A DNA stretch of 64,000 nt. It comes from Dyadobacter soli. GTDB lineage: Bacteria > Bacteroidota > Bacteroidia > Cytophagales > Spirosomataceae. Below the pieces are notes generated by a model. It worked only from the letters and a program-made list of their open reading frames with translations, ran no database searches and was not told where the DNA came from. Both the position numbers and the translations under genes were made by a program. Positions 43,589 through 51,935 of the stretch are shown here, in pieces. Within the stretch, counting starts at the first letter, position 1, and each line of letters opens with the position of its first letter. The stretch is taken from the NCBI RefSeq assembly GCF_900101885.1, contig NZ_FNAN01000010.1:186001-250000 (forward strand), written 5' to 3'.

Positions 43589-44944
43589 TTAAGGTTTTAC
43601 GCCTAAGCGCACTCTCAACCAGCTATCATATTTACCACTTCCTCCTGGGTTCAGATTTCCCAAAGTAAACCAACCGATATCTTTCGCGCGCCAACCCCAA
43701 TTGATATGATGATAAGTATTGATAATACAGTAGCAATCCTCCGGAAGTCCTGTGCTTGAATAGCAATAATTAGTTGAGTTGTACCCATCGCATACCCAGT
43801 AGTGCGCATCATTTAAATCCATTCCAGCCTTGGTACCACTCATTAGTACCGGTCGGCCGAATTGAGTTTCTTTTTCCATTAAACCTATATCTGATGACGA
43901 CGAACCGGTTTGAGAATAGCCGGCCCAGGCAAATCCATTTACAATATTTCCCGGGAGCGTGTAAGTTGCGCAGGCTGACGGCGCATTACCGGAATTCATG
44001 ATAGCCGACAGATTATACAAAAGTTTAGCGACTTCCTGCTGCCCTGCACTAAATCCTGTGCACTGACCAATTGGAATAGTCTGCGTCATTATCCCGAAAT
44101 TATATCCGACCGATGGTTTATGATCAAAGCGCATGATCATGCCCAACGCTACTGCGGCACATCCAGTCGCTGCCTTTCCGCAATCGCCGCACCCGCGGGC
44201 CCACATCGCATTGTTGAACCCGTAACTTTGACCCCATAGCGAGTTAGGAGTAGTCACGGGACCGACCAGGATATTCCAATCCGGGTTACAAGGGCTGCAT
44301 ATTTGCGGATTAGGGTGGGGGCAATCGGTAGTTCTTCCAGCCTTTCTAGCCAAGTATTCTTCCAACTTTTTCCAGGATATAAAAGCTTGCTTACCCGGCT
44401 CTTTCAGCATTTTTCCTCGCTTTACCACCTCTTTTGCGTATTCCAGCCAAATTGTAACAGGTTCCGGCATTTCCGAGCCCAGTTCCATAGGGCCTTCTTC
44501 CGACCAGGCAAGTACCGGTATTGACCGTTTGTCCGCGGACATGACTACAAATCCTTCTTTATCAGCATTCGATTTTGACCGAAAATTCACAACAAACAGT
44601 AGATCAGAACCATCTGCATCATTCAGGGTATCGATTTTAACAACTTCATTTTCATTGCTAAAAAGCGACGCTTCATTAATGACGGATTCTCGTGCGTTCT
44701 TAGCTGGTTCGGCATTTCTCCGGTGCGCTTCGATATACGCACTAAGTTCAAAATGGCTTGCGGTCAAACCGGCAATTTCTGCCGGAGCTACATGAAATGA
44801 ATTGTGATCAATGCCACCAGCGTCGTTAAGCTTTGAAAGATTGGTGTTCTTTTCACAGGCAGCCAGCATTACTGATATTACAGACAACAAACGACCAACA
44901 AAAATCATGGATCGTCTCATGGGAAAGCAGTTTCTAATAGCCAT
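43589..44944 (-). CDS. C10-family (streptopain-like) cysteine protease lipoprotein
   Basis: A 451-residue secreted protease precursor. The signal ends in SVMLAAC, a lipobox, so it is likely surface- or periplasm-anchored. A propeptide-like region spans about 40-220 and contains FVVNFRSKSNADKEGFVVMSAD and ILAW-type motifs of C10 proregions. The catalytic domain has the nucleophile in KAATGCAAVALGMIM, the His in NDAHYWVCDGYN and the Trp motif HHINWGWRAKDIGWF. It is unusually Cys-rich between propeptide and core (DCPHPNPQICSPCNPDW, RGCGDCG), which suggests disulfides. Either ATG 44944 or ATG 44920 (MRRSMIF) could start it. It is followed by a small lipoprotein. Confidence 0.88.
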   Translation of the reverse strand: MAIRNCFPMRRSMIFVGRLLSVISVMLAACEKNTNLSKLNDAGGIDHNSFHVAPAEIAGLTASHFELSAYIEAHRRNAEPAKNARESVINEASLFSNENEVVKIDTLNDADGSDLLFVVNFRSKSNADKEGFVVMSADKRSIPVLAWSEEGPMELGSEMPEPVTIWLEYAKEVVKRGKMLKEPGKQAFISWKKLEEYLARKAGRTTDCPHPNPQICSPCNPDWNILVGPVTTPNSLWGQSYGFNNAMWARGCGDCGKAATGCAAVALGMIMRFDHKPSVGYNFGIMTQTIPIGQCTGFSAGQQEVAKLLYNLSAIMNSGNAPSACATYTLPGNIVNGFAWAGYSQTGSSSSDIGLMEKETQFGRPVLMSGTKAGMDLNDAHYWVCDGYNSTNYCYSSTGLPEDCYCIINTYHHINWGWRAKDIGWFTLGNLNPGGSGKYDSWLRVRLGVKP

Positions 44945-45191
44945 AGTTCATTTAGAAATTAGTTGAAATTCCATTAAACAAATGCGCGTGTCCATTAGAT
45001 GTGTCACGCATTCATGGCGAACGTAATCATTGATTTTTCTTAAAAAAACAGGCATTATCCCAATGACAAGGGTTGGTAATCAATCGGTAAGCCAAAACCA
45101 GCGAACGGTTTTTGATGACTCTATGCGTTCCGAAGCACCAATACAGATTTGTTGTATAATTTATATTATGTTAAATAGATATTCACAAACA
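44945..45191. other. Intergenic region upstream of the C10 protease
   Basis: The region between the protease start and the terminator hairpin. It is AT-rich and must hold the protease promoter on the minus strand; no exact TAnnTTTG was found. A 72-codon frame on the plus strand (45030-45248) runs into the terminator, has no recognisable product and is not called. Confidence 0.4.
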
Positions 45192-45221
45192 AAGAGAGCA
45201 CCGAATATCCGGTGCTCTCTT
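45192..45221 (-). terminator. Terminator for the TPR gene upstream of gyrA locus
   Basis: The arms AAGAGAGCACCG (45192-45203) and CGGTGCTCTCTT (45210-45221) pair perfectly. On the minus strand it lies 64 bases past the TPR gene stop and is followed by TTGTTTGTG. Confidence 0.75.
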
Positions 45222-45255
45222 CTTCTATCGCCGGCCGGAGGCCTTTGAATATTTA

Positions 45256-45277
45256 GCACGAAGCCGGAGCTTCGTGC
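45256..45277. repeat. Short palindrome between TPR stop and terminator
   Basis: The arms GCACGAAGC (45256-45264) and GCTTCGTGC (45269-45277) pair around a 4-base loop. It is similar in size and in its CGAAG core to the palindromes at 229-252 and to GCGCGAAGCTCC at 51040-51050. Confidence 0.45.
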
Positions 45278-45284
45278 CATTATT

Positions 45285-46742
45285 TTATTCTTCAATACAA
45301 GCAACGCCTTTCGCAGCGAATTGTTCGAGAACGCCGTTCAGGTTGGTCAGGTTGTCCTTAGCTTCGGCTTCGTCTTTTGCCTGGATCGCTTTTTCGAAGT
45401 AAGGTTTTGCTTTTTTGAATTTACCGCAAACACGGCCTTCAACTTCTTTACCACGCTGCTGGTACTCGGTCATATTCATGTTATCCACTTCGCCTTTAAG
45501 CTGTACAGCTTCGTTGAAGTAGAAAACGCCAAGGTTATAAAGCGCGTCGTAGTTGGTTGCGTCGATTTCCAAAGCCTTCTTGTAGTTCAACACAGCTTTA
45601 TCACTTGCTTCTTTTTGTTTCGCTTTCGCGTCAGCAAGGTCTTTCTGCGCTCCTGCAACGTCTTGGCTTTTAGCAGCTTCCTGAGCAGCTTTCACTTCAC
45701 CTTCCAGTTTCGCGATAGCCTCAGTGCTTTCTTTTTTCTTCGAAGTTACATCTGCCAGCTGGCGTTTCAGGTCCGCATTCTTAGGCTGCTTCTTGATCAG
45801 CGCACCGATACGTTTTACCTCGCCATCGTAAACAGCGATTTTGTCTTTTTCAGCGGCAAGGTTTTTCTCGGCAGCACCTGCTGCATTTGTACCAGCGCCA
45901 GCTTTCGCGCTCAGTTGCTTTACTTTATCAGTAGCAGTTCTGTACATGTTATCGTACAAAATAGCCAGGTTTACCACATTTTGGGTGTTTTTAGGATCAG
46001 CCGCCGCAAGTGCTTCAAGTTCCTGGATAGCCTGATCTTCTTTGCCCGAAGCCAGCAAAATGTTGACAACTTCCGCTTTCAGATCCTTGTTACCCGGCGA
46101 TTGCTTCAAACCGTTGTTCAAAGTTTCCACCGCCTTGTCGAAATTCTGCTCTGAACGATACAGCTGAGCCAGACCGTAGAAAACGCTGGGGTCTTTACCG
46201 CCATTAGCAGCGTAATTTTCGAAAGATGTTTTTGCAACATCCTTTTTATCAAGCTGTTGTGCAGCAATACCACCGTAAAGGGATGCCAGGGTATCTTTCT
46301 TGTTGATCTCCTGTGCAGCCTGGAACATTTCCAATGCGCCGTTCAGGTTTTTGGCCTGGTATTTCTCAGCACCCTGTTTTACGAATGCATTGAAAAGCTG
46401 GGTTCCTTCGCCACCTGCCAAAACGTTGGACGCTTCTTTTGATGATTTGCCAGCCTCCCCTTTCTTAGTAACATCCAGCTCAACAACCTTTTTGTAGGCT
46501 TCCATGGCCGTTTTTGCTGCACTAGAATCTACTTCTGAACCTTGTAGGGCTATGTTTTCATAGAGTTTCGCGCGCTCCATCCAGAATGTGGCCTTGGCAC
46601 TTGCTTTCGGGTCGGTGGCATCTTTATCGCTTTTCTCTTTGTCTTTTCGAAGTCCATCTACCATAGCCTTATTCACAGCGTCCTGCGCCATCGCAGCACA
46701 GCCGAACAAGCTAAGTGCAGAAACTAAAAACAGTTTTTTCAT
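45285..46742 (-). CDS. Exported TPR and coiled-coil protein
   Basis: A 485-residue protein with signal peptide MKKLFLVSALSLFGCAAMAQ. TPR-like repeats occupy about 50-250 (GALEMFQAAQEINKKDTLASLYG, PSVFYGLAQLYRSEQNFDKAVETL). A Lys/Glu/Ala-rich coiled coil follows (about 275-385, KNLAAEKDKIAVYDGEVKRIG...EAIAKLEGEVKAAQEAAK), then more TPRs (NYKKALEIDATNYDALYNLGVFYF). It is likely a periplasmic scaffold. It lies 72 bases downstream of gyrA on the same strand; the role is unknown. Confidence 0.85.
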   Translation of the reverse strand: MKKLFLVSALSLFGCAAMAQDAVNKAMVDGLRKDKEKSDKDATDPKASAKATFWMERAKLYENIALQGSEVDSSAAKTAMEAYKKVVELDVTKKGEAGKSSKEASNVLAGGEGTQLFNAFVKQGAEKYQAKNLNGALEMFQAAQEINKKDTLASLYGGIAAQQLDKKDVAKTSFENYAANGGKDPSVFYGLAQLYRSEQNFDKAVETLNNGLKQSPGNKDLKAEVVNILLASGKEDQAIQELEALAAADPKNTQNVVNLAILYDNMYRTATDKVKQLSAKAGAGTNAAGAAEKNLAAEKDKIAVYDGEVKRIGALIKKQPKNADLKRQLADVTSKKKESTEAIAKLEGEVKAAQEAAKSQDVAGAQKDLADAKAKQKEASDKAVLNYKKALEIDATNYDALYNLGVFYFNEAVQLKGEVDNMNMTEYQQRGKEVEGRVCGKFKKAKPYFEKAIQAKDEAEAKDNLTNLNGVLEQFAAKGVACIEE

Positions 46743-46814
46743 AAATATTAACTTTGGTTGTGATTGATTGTTCGAGTTCTAAATATAAATCAATTAATAT
46801 AATTTTTACAAAAA

Positions 46815-49445
46815 TCATGCCTCTGCGTCGTCGGAAGGCTCTTCATCCTCCTCTTCGTCGTCGTCAGCAACATCTTCTTCCTCGTCCAACTCATCATCGG
46901 TTACAATTATATCTTCCGCCGAAGCTCCGTCAACCTGCGCTACCGGTTTAGCTACAACGTTGCCATCTTCATCCAATTCCTCTTCGGCTTTTTCATCCGG
47001 ATCTTTCAGAATGCGGGTCACCGAAGTGATCTCATCCGTATTGCTCAGGCGGATCAGCTTCACACCCTGCGTGTTACGGCCGGCCTGACGAATGTCGAGC
47101 ACGCTCATCCGGATCGCGATACCGTTGCGCGTGATGATCATCAGATCATCCTCTTCGGTTACTTCGCGAATCGCCACCAGTTTACCTACCTTGTCGGTTG
47201 CATTCATGGTCGAAACACCTTTACCACCACGATTAGTAACACGGTAACTATCTATGGCTGAGCGCTTTCCAAAACCATGCTCGGAAACTACGAGCAGTTG
47301 CGCATCCTCACGGCTGATACATACCATGCCGATCACCTTGTTGTCCGGGTCGTTCAGGTTGATACCCCGTACACCGGCAGCGGTACGGCCCATTGGTCGC
47401 ACGCCCTTTTCGTTGAAGCGAACGGCGCGGCCGGCAGCAGATGCGATTACGATGTCGTTGTCACCATTAGTCAATGCAACATTGAGCAAACGGTCGCCTT
47501 CGTTGATCGAAATGGCAATGATACCATTCGTACGCGGGCGTGAGTATGCTTCGAGCAAAGTCTTTTTGATCGTGCCCTGCTCGGTACACATAATGAGGTA
47601 ATTGTTGTTGATATAATCCTCATCCGACAATGTCTTCACATTAATTACCGAACGGATCGTATCGCCGCTTTCAAGGCTGATCAGGTTTTGGATCGGACGG
47701 CCTTTCGAAGTTTTGCTTCCTTCCGGCACCTCGTAAACCTTCATCCAGAACAACTTACCGTATTCGGTGAAGATCAAAAGGTAATTAAGCATTGTCGCGG
47801 AGAACAAATGCTCGGTGAAGTCGGTGTCTTTCGTTTTCACACCACGTGAACCAACCCCTCCCCTTGTTTGCGTACGGTATTCCGAAAGCGGCGTGCGTTT
47901 GATATAACCTTCTTTGGAAATGGTAATGAGCATTTCCTCGTCGGCGATCATATCTTCATCGCTGAATTCTTCGGCAGAGAACTCGATTTGCGTTCTGCGA
48001 GCATCACCGTAGCGGTCCTTAATGTCGGTCAGCTCGGTTTTAATGATCTCGAACTTACGGAATTCGTTGGCCAGGATGTCTTTCAAGTCGGCGATCAGGA
48101 GCATGATTTCTTCATATTCCTTCACAATCTTCTCTCTTTCCAGACCTGTCAAACGTTGCAAGCGCATATCGAGTATCGCGCGTGCCTGGATTTCCGAAAG
48201 GCTGAATTGCTCCATCAATCCGTTCTTCGCCGTCTCGGGATCACGTGCCGCGCGGATCAATGCAATCACCGCATCGAGGTTGTCCAATGCGATCAGCAAA
48301 CCTTCGAGAATGTGCGCCCGTTTTTCAGCTTCGCGCAATTCATATTCCGTCCGGCGGGTAATCACCACAATCCGGTGGTCTACATAATGCTTGATCAGGT
48401 CTTTCAGGTTCAGCAACACCGGACGGCCTTTTACTAGCGCCACATTGTTCACCCCGAAAGAGGTTTGCAACGGTGTGTATTTGAACAAATGGTTCAATAC
48501 GATATTAGGTATAGCATCCTTTTTCAGGTCGAAAACAATACGCATACCATCACGGTCCGACTCGTCACGGATGTCGGAGATACCGTCGAGTTTCTTCTCG
48601 TTGATCAGCGACGCGATCCGTTCGATCATCGCCGCCTTGTTGATCATATAAGGAATTTCGGTTACGATAATCTGCTCGCGGCCGTTCTTCGCAACTTCAA
48701 ACTGCGCCTTGGAACGCATGATAATGCTGCCGCGACCGGTCTCCATTGCCGAGCGAACACCATTGTATCCGTAAATGATACCGCCGGTAGGGAAATCGGG
48801 AGCTTTTACGTGCTCCATCAATTCCGGAATGGTGATATCGTTGTTGTCGATGTAAGCAAGCACGCCGTCTACAACCTCACTAAGGTTGTGCGGCGCCATG
48901 TTGGTGGCCATACCTACCGCGATACCGGACGAACCGTTCACGAGCAGGTTAGGGAATTTCGCAGGAAGTACCGAAGGCTCGCTCAGGGAGTCGTCGAAGT
49001 TGGGCTGGAAATCAACCGTGTCCTTGTTAAGGTCGGCTAGGAGCTCGTCCGCAATTCTTTTCAGCCTCGCCTCCGTATAACGCATCGCCGCCGGGTTGTC
49101 ACCGTCAACCGATCCGAAGTTACCCTGGCCATCGACCAACGGGTAGCGGAGCGACCACGGCTGGGCCATCCGGACCATCGTATTATAAACGGACGAGTCA
49201 CCGTGCGGGTGATATTTACCCAAAACTTCCCCAACAATACGAGCCGATTTTTTATGGGACCGGTTGTAACTCACGCCCAGATCGTCCATTCCGTAAAGGA
49301 CCCGTCTGTGAACGGGTTTCAGACCATCGCGAACGTCGGGCAAAGCGCGGGAGATGATAACGGACATCGAGTAATCGATGTAGGCTCCACGCATTTCATC
49401 CTCGATATTAATCGGGATAATGTTTTCACCAGAAGATTCTGCCAT
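46815..49445 (-). CDS. gyrA: DNA gyrase subunit A
   Basis: An 876-residue topoisomerase subunit that cuts and rejoins DNA during negative supercoiling. The breakage-reunion domain starts IPINIEDEMRGAYIDYSMSVI. The catalytic Tyr is residue 123 in AAMRYTEARLKR, and the quinolone-contact region is HGDSSVYNTMVRMAQPW. The C-terminal beta-pinwheel contains the GyrA box as TRGGVGSRGVK (about 528-540). The protein ends in a very acidic tail (about 845-876, rich in Asp and Glu), a known feature of several Bacteroidota gyrases that tunes DNA wrapping. The length is normal. Confidence 0.98.
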   Translation of the reverse strand: MAESSGENIIPINIEDEMRGAYIDYSMSVIISRALPDVRDGLKPVHRRVLYGMDDLGVSYNRSHKKSARIVGEVLGKYHPHGDSSVYNTMVRMAQPWSLRYPLVDGQGNFGSVDGDNPAAMRYTEARLKRIADELLADLNKDTVDFQPNFDDSLSEPSVLPAKFPNLLVNGSSGIAVGMATNMAPHNLSEVVDGVLAYIDNNDITIPELMEHVKAPDFPTGGIIYGYNGVRSAMETGRGSIIMRSKAQFEVAKNGREQIIVTEIPYMINKAAMIERIASLINEKKLDGISDIRDESDRDGMRIVFDLKKDAIPNIVLNHLFKYTPLQTSFGVNNVALVKGRPVLLNLKDLIKHYVDHRIVVITRRTEYELREAEKRAHILEGLLIALDNLDAVIALIRAARDPETAKNGLMEQFSLSEIQARAILDMRLQRLTGLEREKIVKEYEEIMLLIADLKDILANEFRKFEIIKTELTDIKDRYGDARRTQIEFSAEEFSDEDMIADEEMLITISKEGYIKRTPLSEYRTQTRGGVGSRGVKTKDTDFTEHLFSATMLNYLLIFTEYGKLFWMKVYEVPEGSKTSKGRPIQNLISLESGDTIRSVINVKTLSDEDYINNNYLIMCTEQGTIKKTLLEAYSRPRTNGIIAISINEGDRLLNVALTNGDNDIVIASAAGRAVRFNEKGVRPMGRTAAGVRGINLNDPDNKVIGMVCISREDAQLLVVSEHGFGKRSAIDSYRVTNRGGKGVSTMNATDKVGKLVAIREVTEEDDLMIITRNGIAIRMSVLDIRQAGRNTQGVKLIRLSNTDEITSVTRILKDPDEKAEEELDEDGNVVAKPVAQVDGASAEDIIVTDDELDEEEDVADDDEEEDEEPSDDAEA

Positions 49446-49728
49446 AAACGATTAGAAAAGAATCAAAATTTAAAGTGGGCTAACCGATAGATTCAATTGC
49501 CCGGTGGATTAATACAATCTAGTTGGTACTAAAAAGTCAAATTTCGCCATTTTTAAGCATTCTAACAAACTATCTTTTGTGCTATTTCAGCCCCTGGAGC
49601 GTATATGCGTGACTATCCGGCCATTACCTCAAAGAAATATCCGGGGGAAAACTAAATTGGCATCTATGATTAAAAATCCCGTTCTTCCCGCTTATTAGCA
49701 GTAGCTTAATTTTCGACAATTTTCACCT

Positions 49729-51033
49729 ATGCCTTTACTATTAACCTTCATCGCGATCCTCGCGCTCATTTTACTCATTGCCTGGCTTAAAATCGACACA
49801 TTCATTTCCTTCCTGCTGGTTTCCATCGCGTTGGGCCTCGCGAGTGGGCTGGATGTGGACACCGTCAGCAAGGCCATTCAAAAAGGTGTGGGAGGGACCC
49901 TGGGCGACCTGGTGCTCATTGTCGGATTCGGCGCGATGCTAGGGAAGATGGTGGCCGATAGTGGTGCGGCCCAGCGCATTACGGATGCGCTTATCAGCCT
50001 TTTCGGGCAGAAGTATATCCAGTGGGGTATGGCATTGGCCGGGTTTGTGATAGGTATTCCTTTGTTTTATAATGCAGGTTTTGTAATTGTAATTCCACTG
50101 ATTTTTATGATCAGTGCAACCGCGCGGTTACCATTATTATATATAGGTATTCCAATGTTATCCGCATTATCGGTAGCACACGGGTACCTCCCACCCCACC
50201 CTTCCCCAGCCGCGATCGCCAGCCAGCTGCACGCCGACCTGGGCAAGACCCTATTCTACGGGATGATCGTTTCACTGCCTGCGATCGCCGTGGCAGGCCC
50301 TATTTTTGGAAAAACATTAAAGCGCTTCCAGCCCAAACCTGACGAAGATCTTTTCGACGTAAAGCCCCGCCCCGCTTCCGAGCTTCCGGGATTGGGAATC
50401 AGTGTGATTACCGCATTACTCCCGGTATTTTTGCTCACGTCCATGTCGGGAATCAAACGCGTTTACCCTGATAATAAAATCATCGGCTTGCTCGCCGAGC
50501 CCTATTTCGGAATGCTTGTCTCGGTACTTTTTGCGGCTTACGTCTTAGGTGTGAAGCGCGGCATGAGCATGAAAAAGGTAAGTAAATCAATGGAGGAAGC
50601 GTTTAAAGGCGTTTCCACGATCCTTTTGATCATCGCCGGAGCTGGTGTGTTCAAAGAAATCATGACAGCCAGCGGCGTAAGTACTTTCATCGCCGAAAGC
50701 CTGAAAGGACTGGACGTATCCCCGCTCCTGCTCAGCTGGGCCATTGCGGCGGTAATCCGCGTTTGTGTAGGTTCCGCTACCGTTGCCGGTCTCACCACCG
50801 TGGGCATTCTCGCGCCCCTGCTCGCCAATGCGGGCGTACCCGCGGAACTGCTCGTACTCGCCATCGGCTCAGGCAGTTTGATGTTCTCCCACCTCAACGA
50901 CGGCGGCTTCTGGCTCTTCAAGGAATACTTCAACCTCAGCATCAAAGACACGATCCTCACCTGGTCGGTAATGGAAACAATTGTATCAATAATGGGTTTG
51001 CTGGGGGTTTTAGTGCTAAATTTGTTCGTCTAG
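49729..51033 (+). CDS. GntP-family permease (gluconate / D-serine DsdX-like)
   Basis: A 434-residue inner-membrane transporter with about 12 hydrophobic helices. Family motifs are GVGGTLGDLVLIVGFGAMLGKMVADSG, GIPLFYNAGFVIVIPLIF, AHGYLPPHPSPAAIAS and SGSLMFSHLNDGGFWLFKEYF. The GntP family includes gluconate permeases and the D-serine transporter DsdX. The downstream genes (RidA, a DSD1-like PLP enzyme, a dipeptidase) favour D-serine or another D-amino acid as substrate, but this is context, not sequence proof. It is divergent from gyrA across 283 bases. Confidence 0.85.
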   Translation: MPLLLTFIAILALILLIAWLKIDTFISFLLVSIALGLASGLDVDTVSKAIQKGVGGTLGDLVLIVGFGAMLGKMVADSGAAQRITDALISLFGQKYIQWGMALAGFVIGIPLFYNAGFVIVIPLIFMISATARLPLLYIGIPMLSALSVAHGYLPPHPSPAAIASQLHADLGKTLFYGMIVSLPAIAVAGPIFGKTLKRFQPKPDEDLFDVKPRPASELPGLGISVITALLPVFLLTSMSGIKRVYPDNKIIGLLAEPYFGMLVSVLFAAYVLGVKRGMSMKKVSKSMEEAFKGVSTILLIIAGAGVFKEIMTASGVSTFIAESLKGLDVSPLLLSWAIAAVIRVCVGSATVAGLTTVGILAPLLANAGVPAELLVLAIGSGSLMFSHLNDGGFWLFKEYFNLSIKDTILTWSVMETIVSIMGLLGVLVLNLFV

Positions 51034-51050
51034 GCCGGGCGCGAAGCTCC

Positions 51051-51083
51051 AAACTAGTAACCGACCTCGGGCTAGTTTCTTTT
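51051..51083 (+). terminator. Probable terminator after the GntP permease
   Basis: AAACTAG (51051-51057) pairs with CTAGTTT (51072-51078), with an inner CCG/CGG helix, followed by CTTTTCC. If it is strong, the three downstream genes need read-through or their own promoter. Confidence 0.5.
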
Positions 51084-51242
51084 CCGTCAGTTCAAACTGA
51101 CGGTATTAGATACTTTTTAGGAGAAGAAGAGCATCGCGCAGGCTGTTCTCAATCTTTAGATACTTTTTTAGAAGAAAAAGAGTATTACACAACCCGTTCC
51201 CAATCTTTACAATATCGACTTGCCGTTCGTTTTAACGAACGG
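51084..51242. repeat. Composite repeat: two 2-base-loop palindromes flanking two 51-base direct repeats
   Basis: Palindrome 1 has arms CCGTCAGTT and AACTGACGG (51084-51103, loop CA). Palindrome 2 has arms CCGTTCGTT and AACGAACGG (51223-51242, loop TT). Between them lie two imperfect direct repeats, 51106-51156 and 51156-51207, both running from TTAGATACTTTTT to AATCTT. No open frame or transposase is present. It may be a small mobile or palindromic element, or a tandem-duplicated leader. Its function is unknown. Confidence 0.6.
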
Positions 51243-51300
51243 TTACAGATTAAGATTTACAGATTAAGATTAAGAAAATTAAGATTTATAGATTGAGAAA
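51243..51300. repeat. AT-rich low-complexity tandem repeat (AGATTAAGATT)
   Basis: Four to five degenerate copies of AGATTAAGATT / AGATTAAGA follow one another immediately after the composite repeat. No coding capacity is seen. Confidence 0.6.
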
Positions 51301-51330
51301 ATTTAAAGACTAGAATCCAACAATAGCAAA

Positions 51331-51358
51331 TCACTCAATCACTCATTCATTCAATCAT
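51331..51358. repeat. TCAATCACTCATT-type repeat array before ridA
   Basis: A run of short units related to TCACTCAA / TCATTCAT, 20 bases before the ridA start. It is the complement-like form of the TGAATGA arrays at 51856-51926 and 53064-53124. Confidence 0.55.
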
Positions 51359-51378
51359 CGAAATTTCACTCATTTAAA

Positions 51379-51855
51379 ATGGACAATACACCAGAATCAA
51401 ACTTCGCAGCGCTCGGTCTGAACCTTCCCCCTGCCCCGAAACCGTTGGGCGTTTATAAACCGTTACTGATCGTTGACAAACGCTGGGTTTACGTTTCAGG
51501 GCATGGTACCGTGCAGGACGATGGCTCGTTGATTAAAGGCCGCATCGGCAAAGACCTCGACACGGAGCAAGGCAAACTCGCCGCACGTCAGGTGGGTCTG
51601 ACTATTTTGTCCACGCTCAAAGCTAACCTCGGAAGCCTCAACCGCATCAAGCGTGTAATCAAAGTCCTCGGTATGGTTAACTGCACGACGGATTTTGAGA
51701 GACACCCCTACATCATCAACGGATGCAGCGAACTCTTCGCGAAAGTATGGGGCGAAGAAAACGGCATCGGCGTAAGAAGCGCAGTAGGAATGGGCACGCT
51801 GCCGGACAATATTCCCGTGGAGATTGAGGCGATGTTTGAGCTTGAAGAAAAATAA
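51379..51855 (+). CDS. RidA/YjgF-family imine deaminase
   Basis: A 158-residue protein of the RidA superfamily, which hydrolyses reactive enamine/imine intermediates such as 2-aminoacrylate to keto acids and ammonia. It begins FAALGLNLPPAPKPLGVYKPLLIVDKRWVYVSGHG, typical of the longer YjgH-like subgroup, and later has NVEAMFELE-like sequence IPVEIEAMFELEEK. The conserved Arg that contacts the substrate carboxylate in RidA is probably the Arg in IGVRSAVGMGTLP. The neighbouring DSD1-like enzyme would produce exactly the kind of intermediate it clears. Confidence 0.85.
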   Translation: MDNTPESNFAALGLNLPPAPKPLGVYKPLLIVDKRWVYVSGHGTVQDDGSLIKGRIGKDLDTEQGKLAARQVGLTILSTLKANLGSLNRIKRVIKVLGMVNCTTDFERHPYIINGCSELFAKVWGEENGIGVRSAVGMGTLPDNIPVEIEAMFELEEK

Positions 51856-51926
51856 TTTTGAATGACTGAATGATTGAATGACTGAAAGCTGTCTATTCAA
51901 TCATTCAGTCATTCAATCATTCAAAA
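51856..51926. repeat. TGAATGA repeat array forming a long inverted repeat
   Basis: The left half (51856-51881) reads as repeated TGAATGAC/T units from TTTTGAATGA. The right half (51901-51926) is nearly its reverse complement, ending ATCATTCAAAA. 24 of 26 positions pair around a 19-base loop. It fills the ridA to PLP-enzyme spacer. Confidence 0.65.
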
Positions 51927-51935
51927 TTAAAACCA

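Noticed and set aside
45030..45248. 72-codon plus-strand frame upstream of the C10 protease
   Set aside because: It runs through a terminator hairpin, has no family features and no start signal.
46815..49445. Asn at the GyrA position equivalent to E. coli Asp87 as quinolone resistance
   Set aside because: Ser at the main position (residue 84) is retained, and Asn at 88 may well be the normal residue in this lineage; no claim without alignment.
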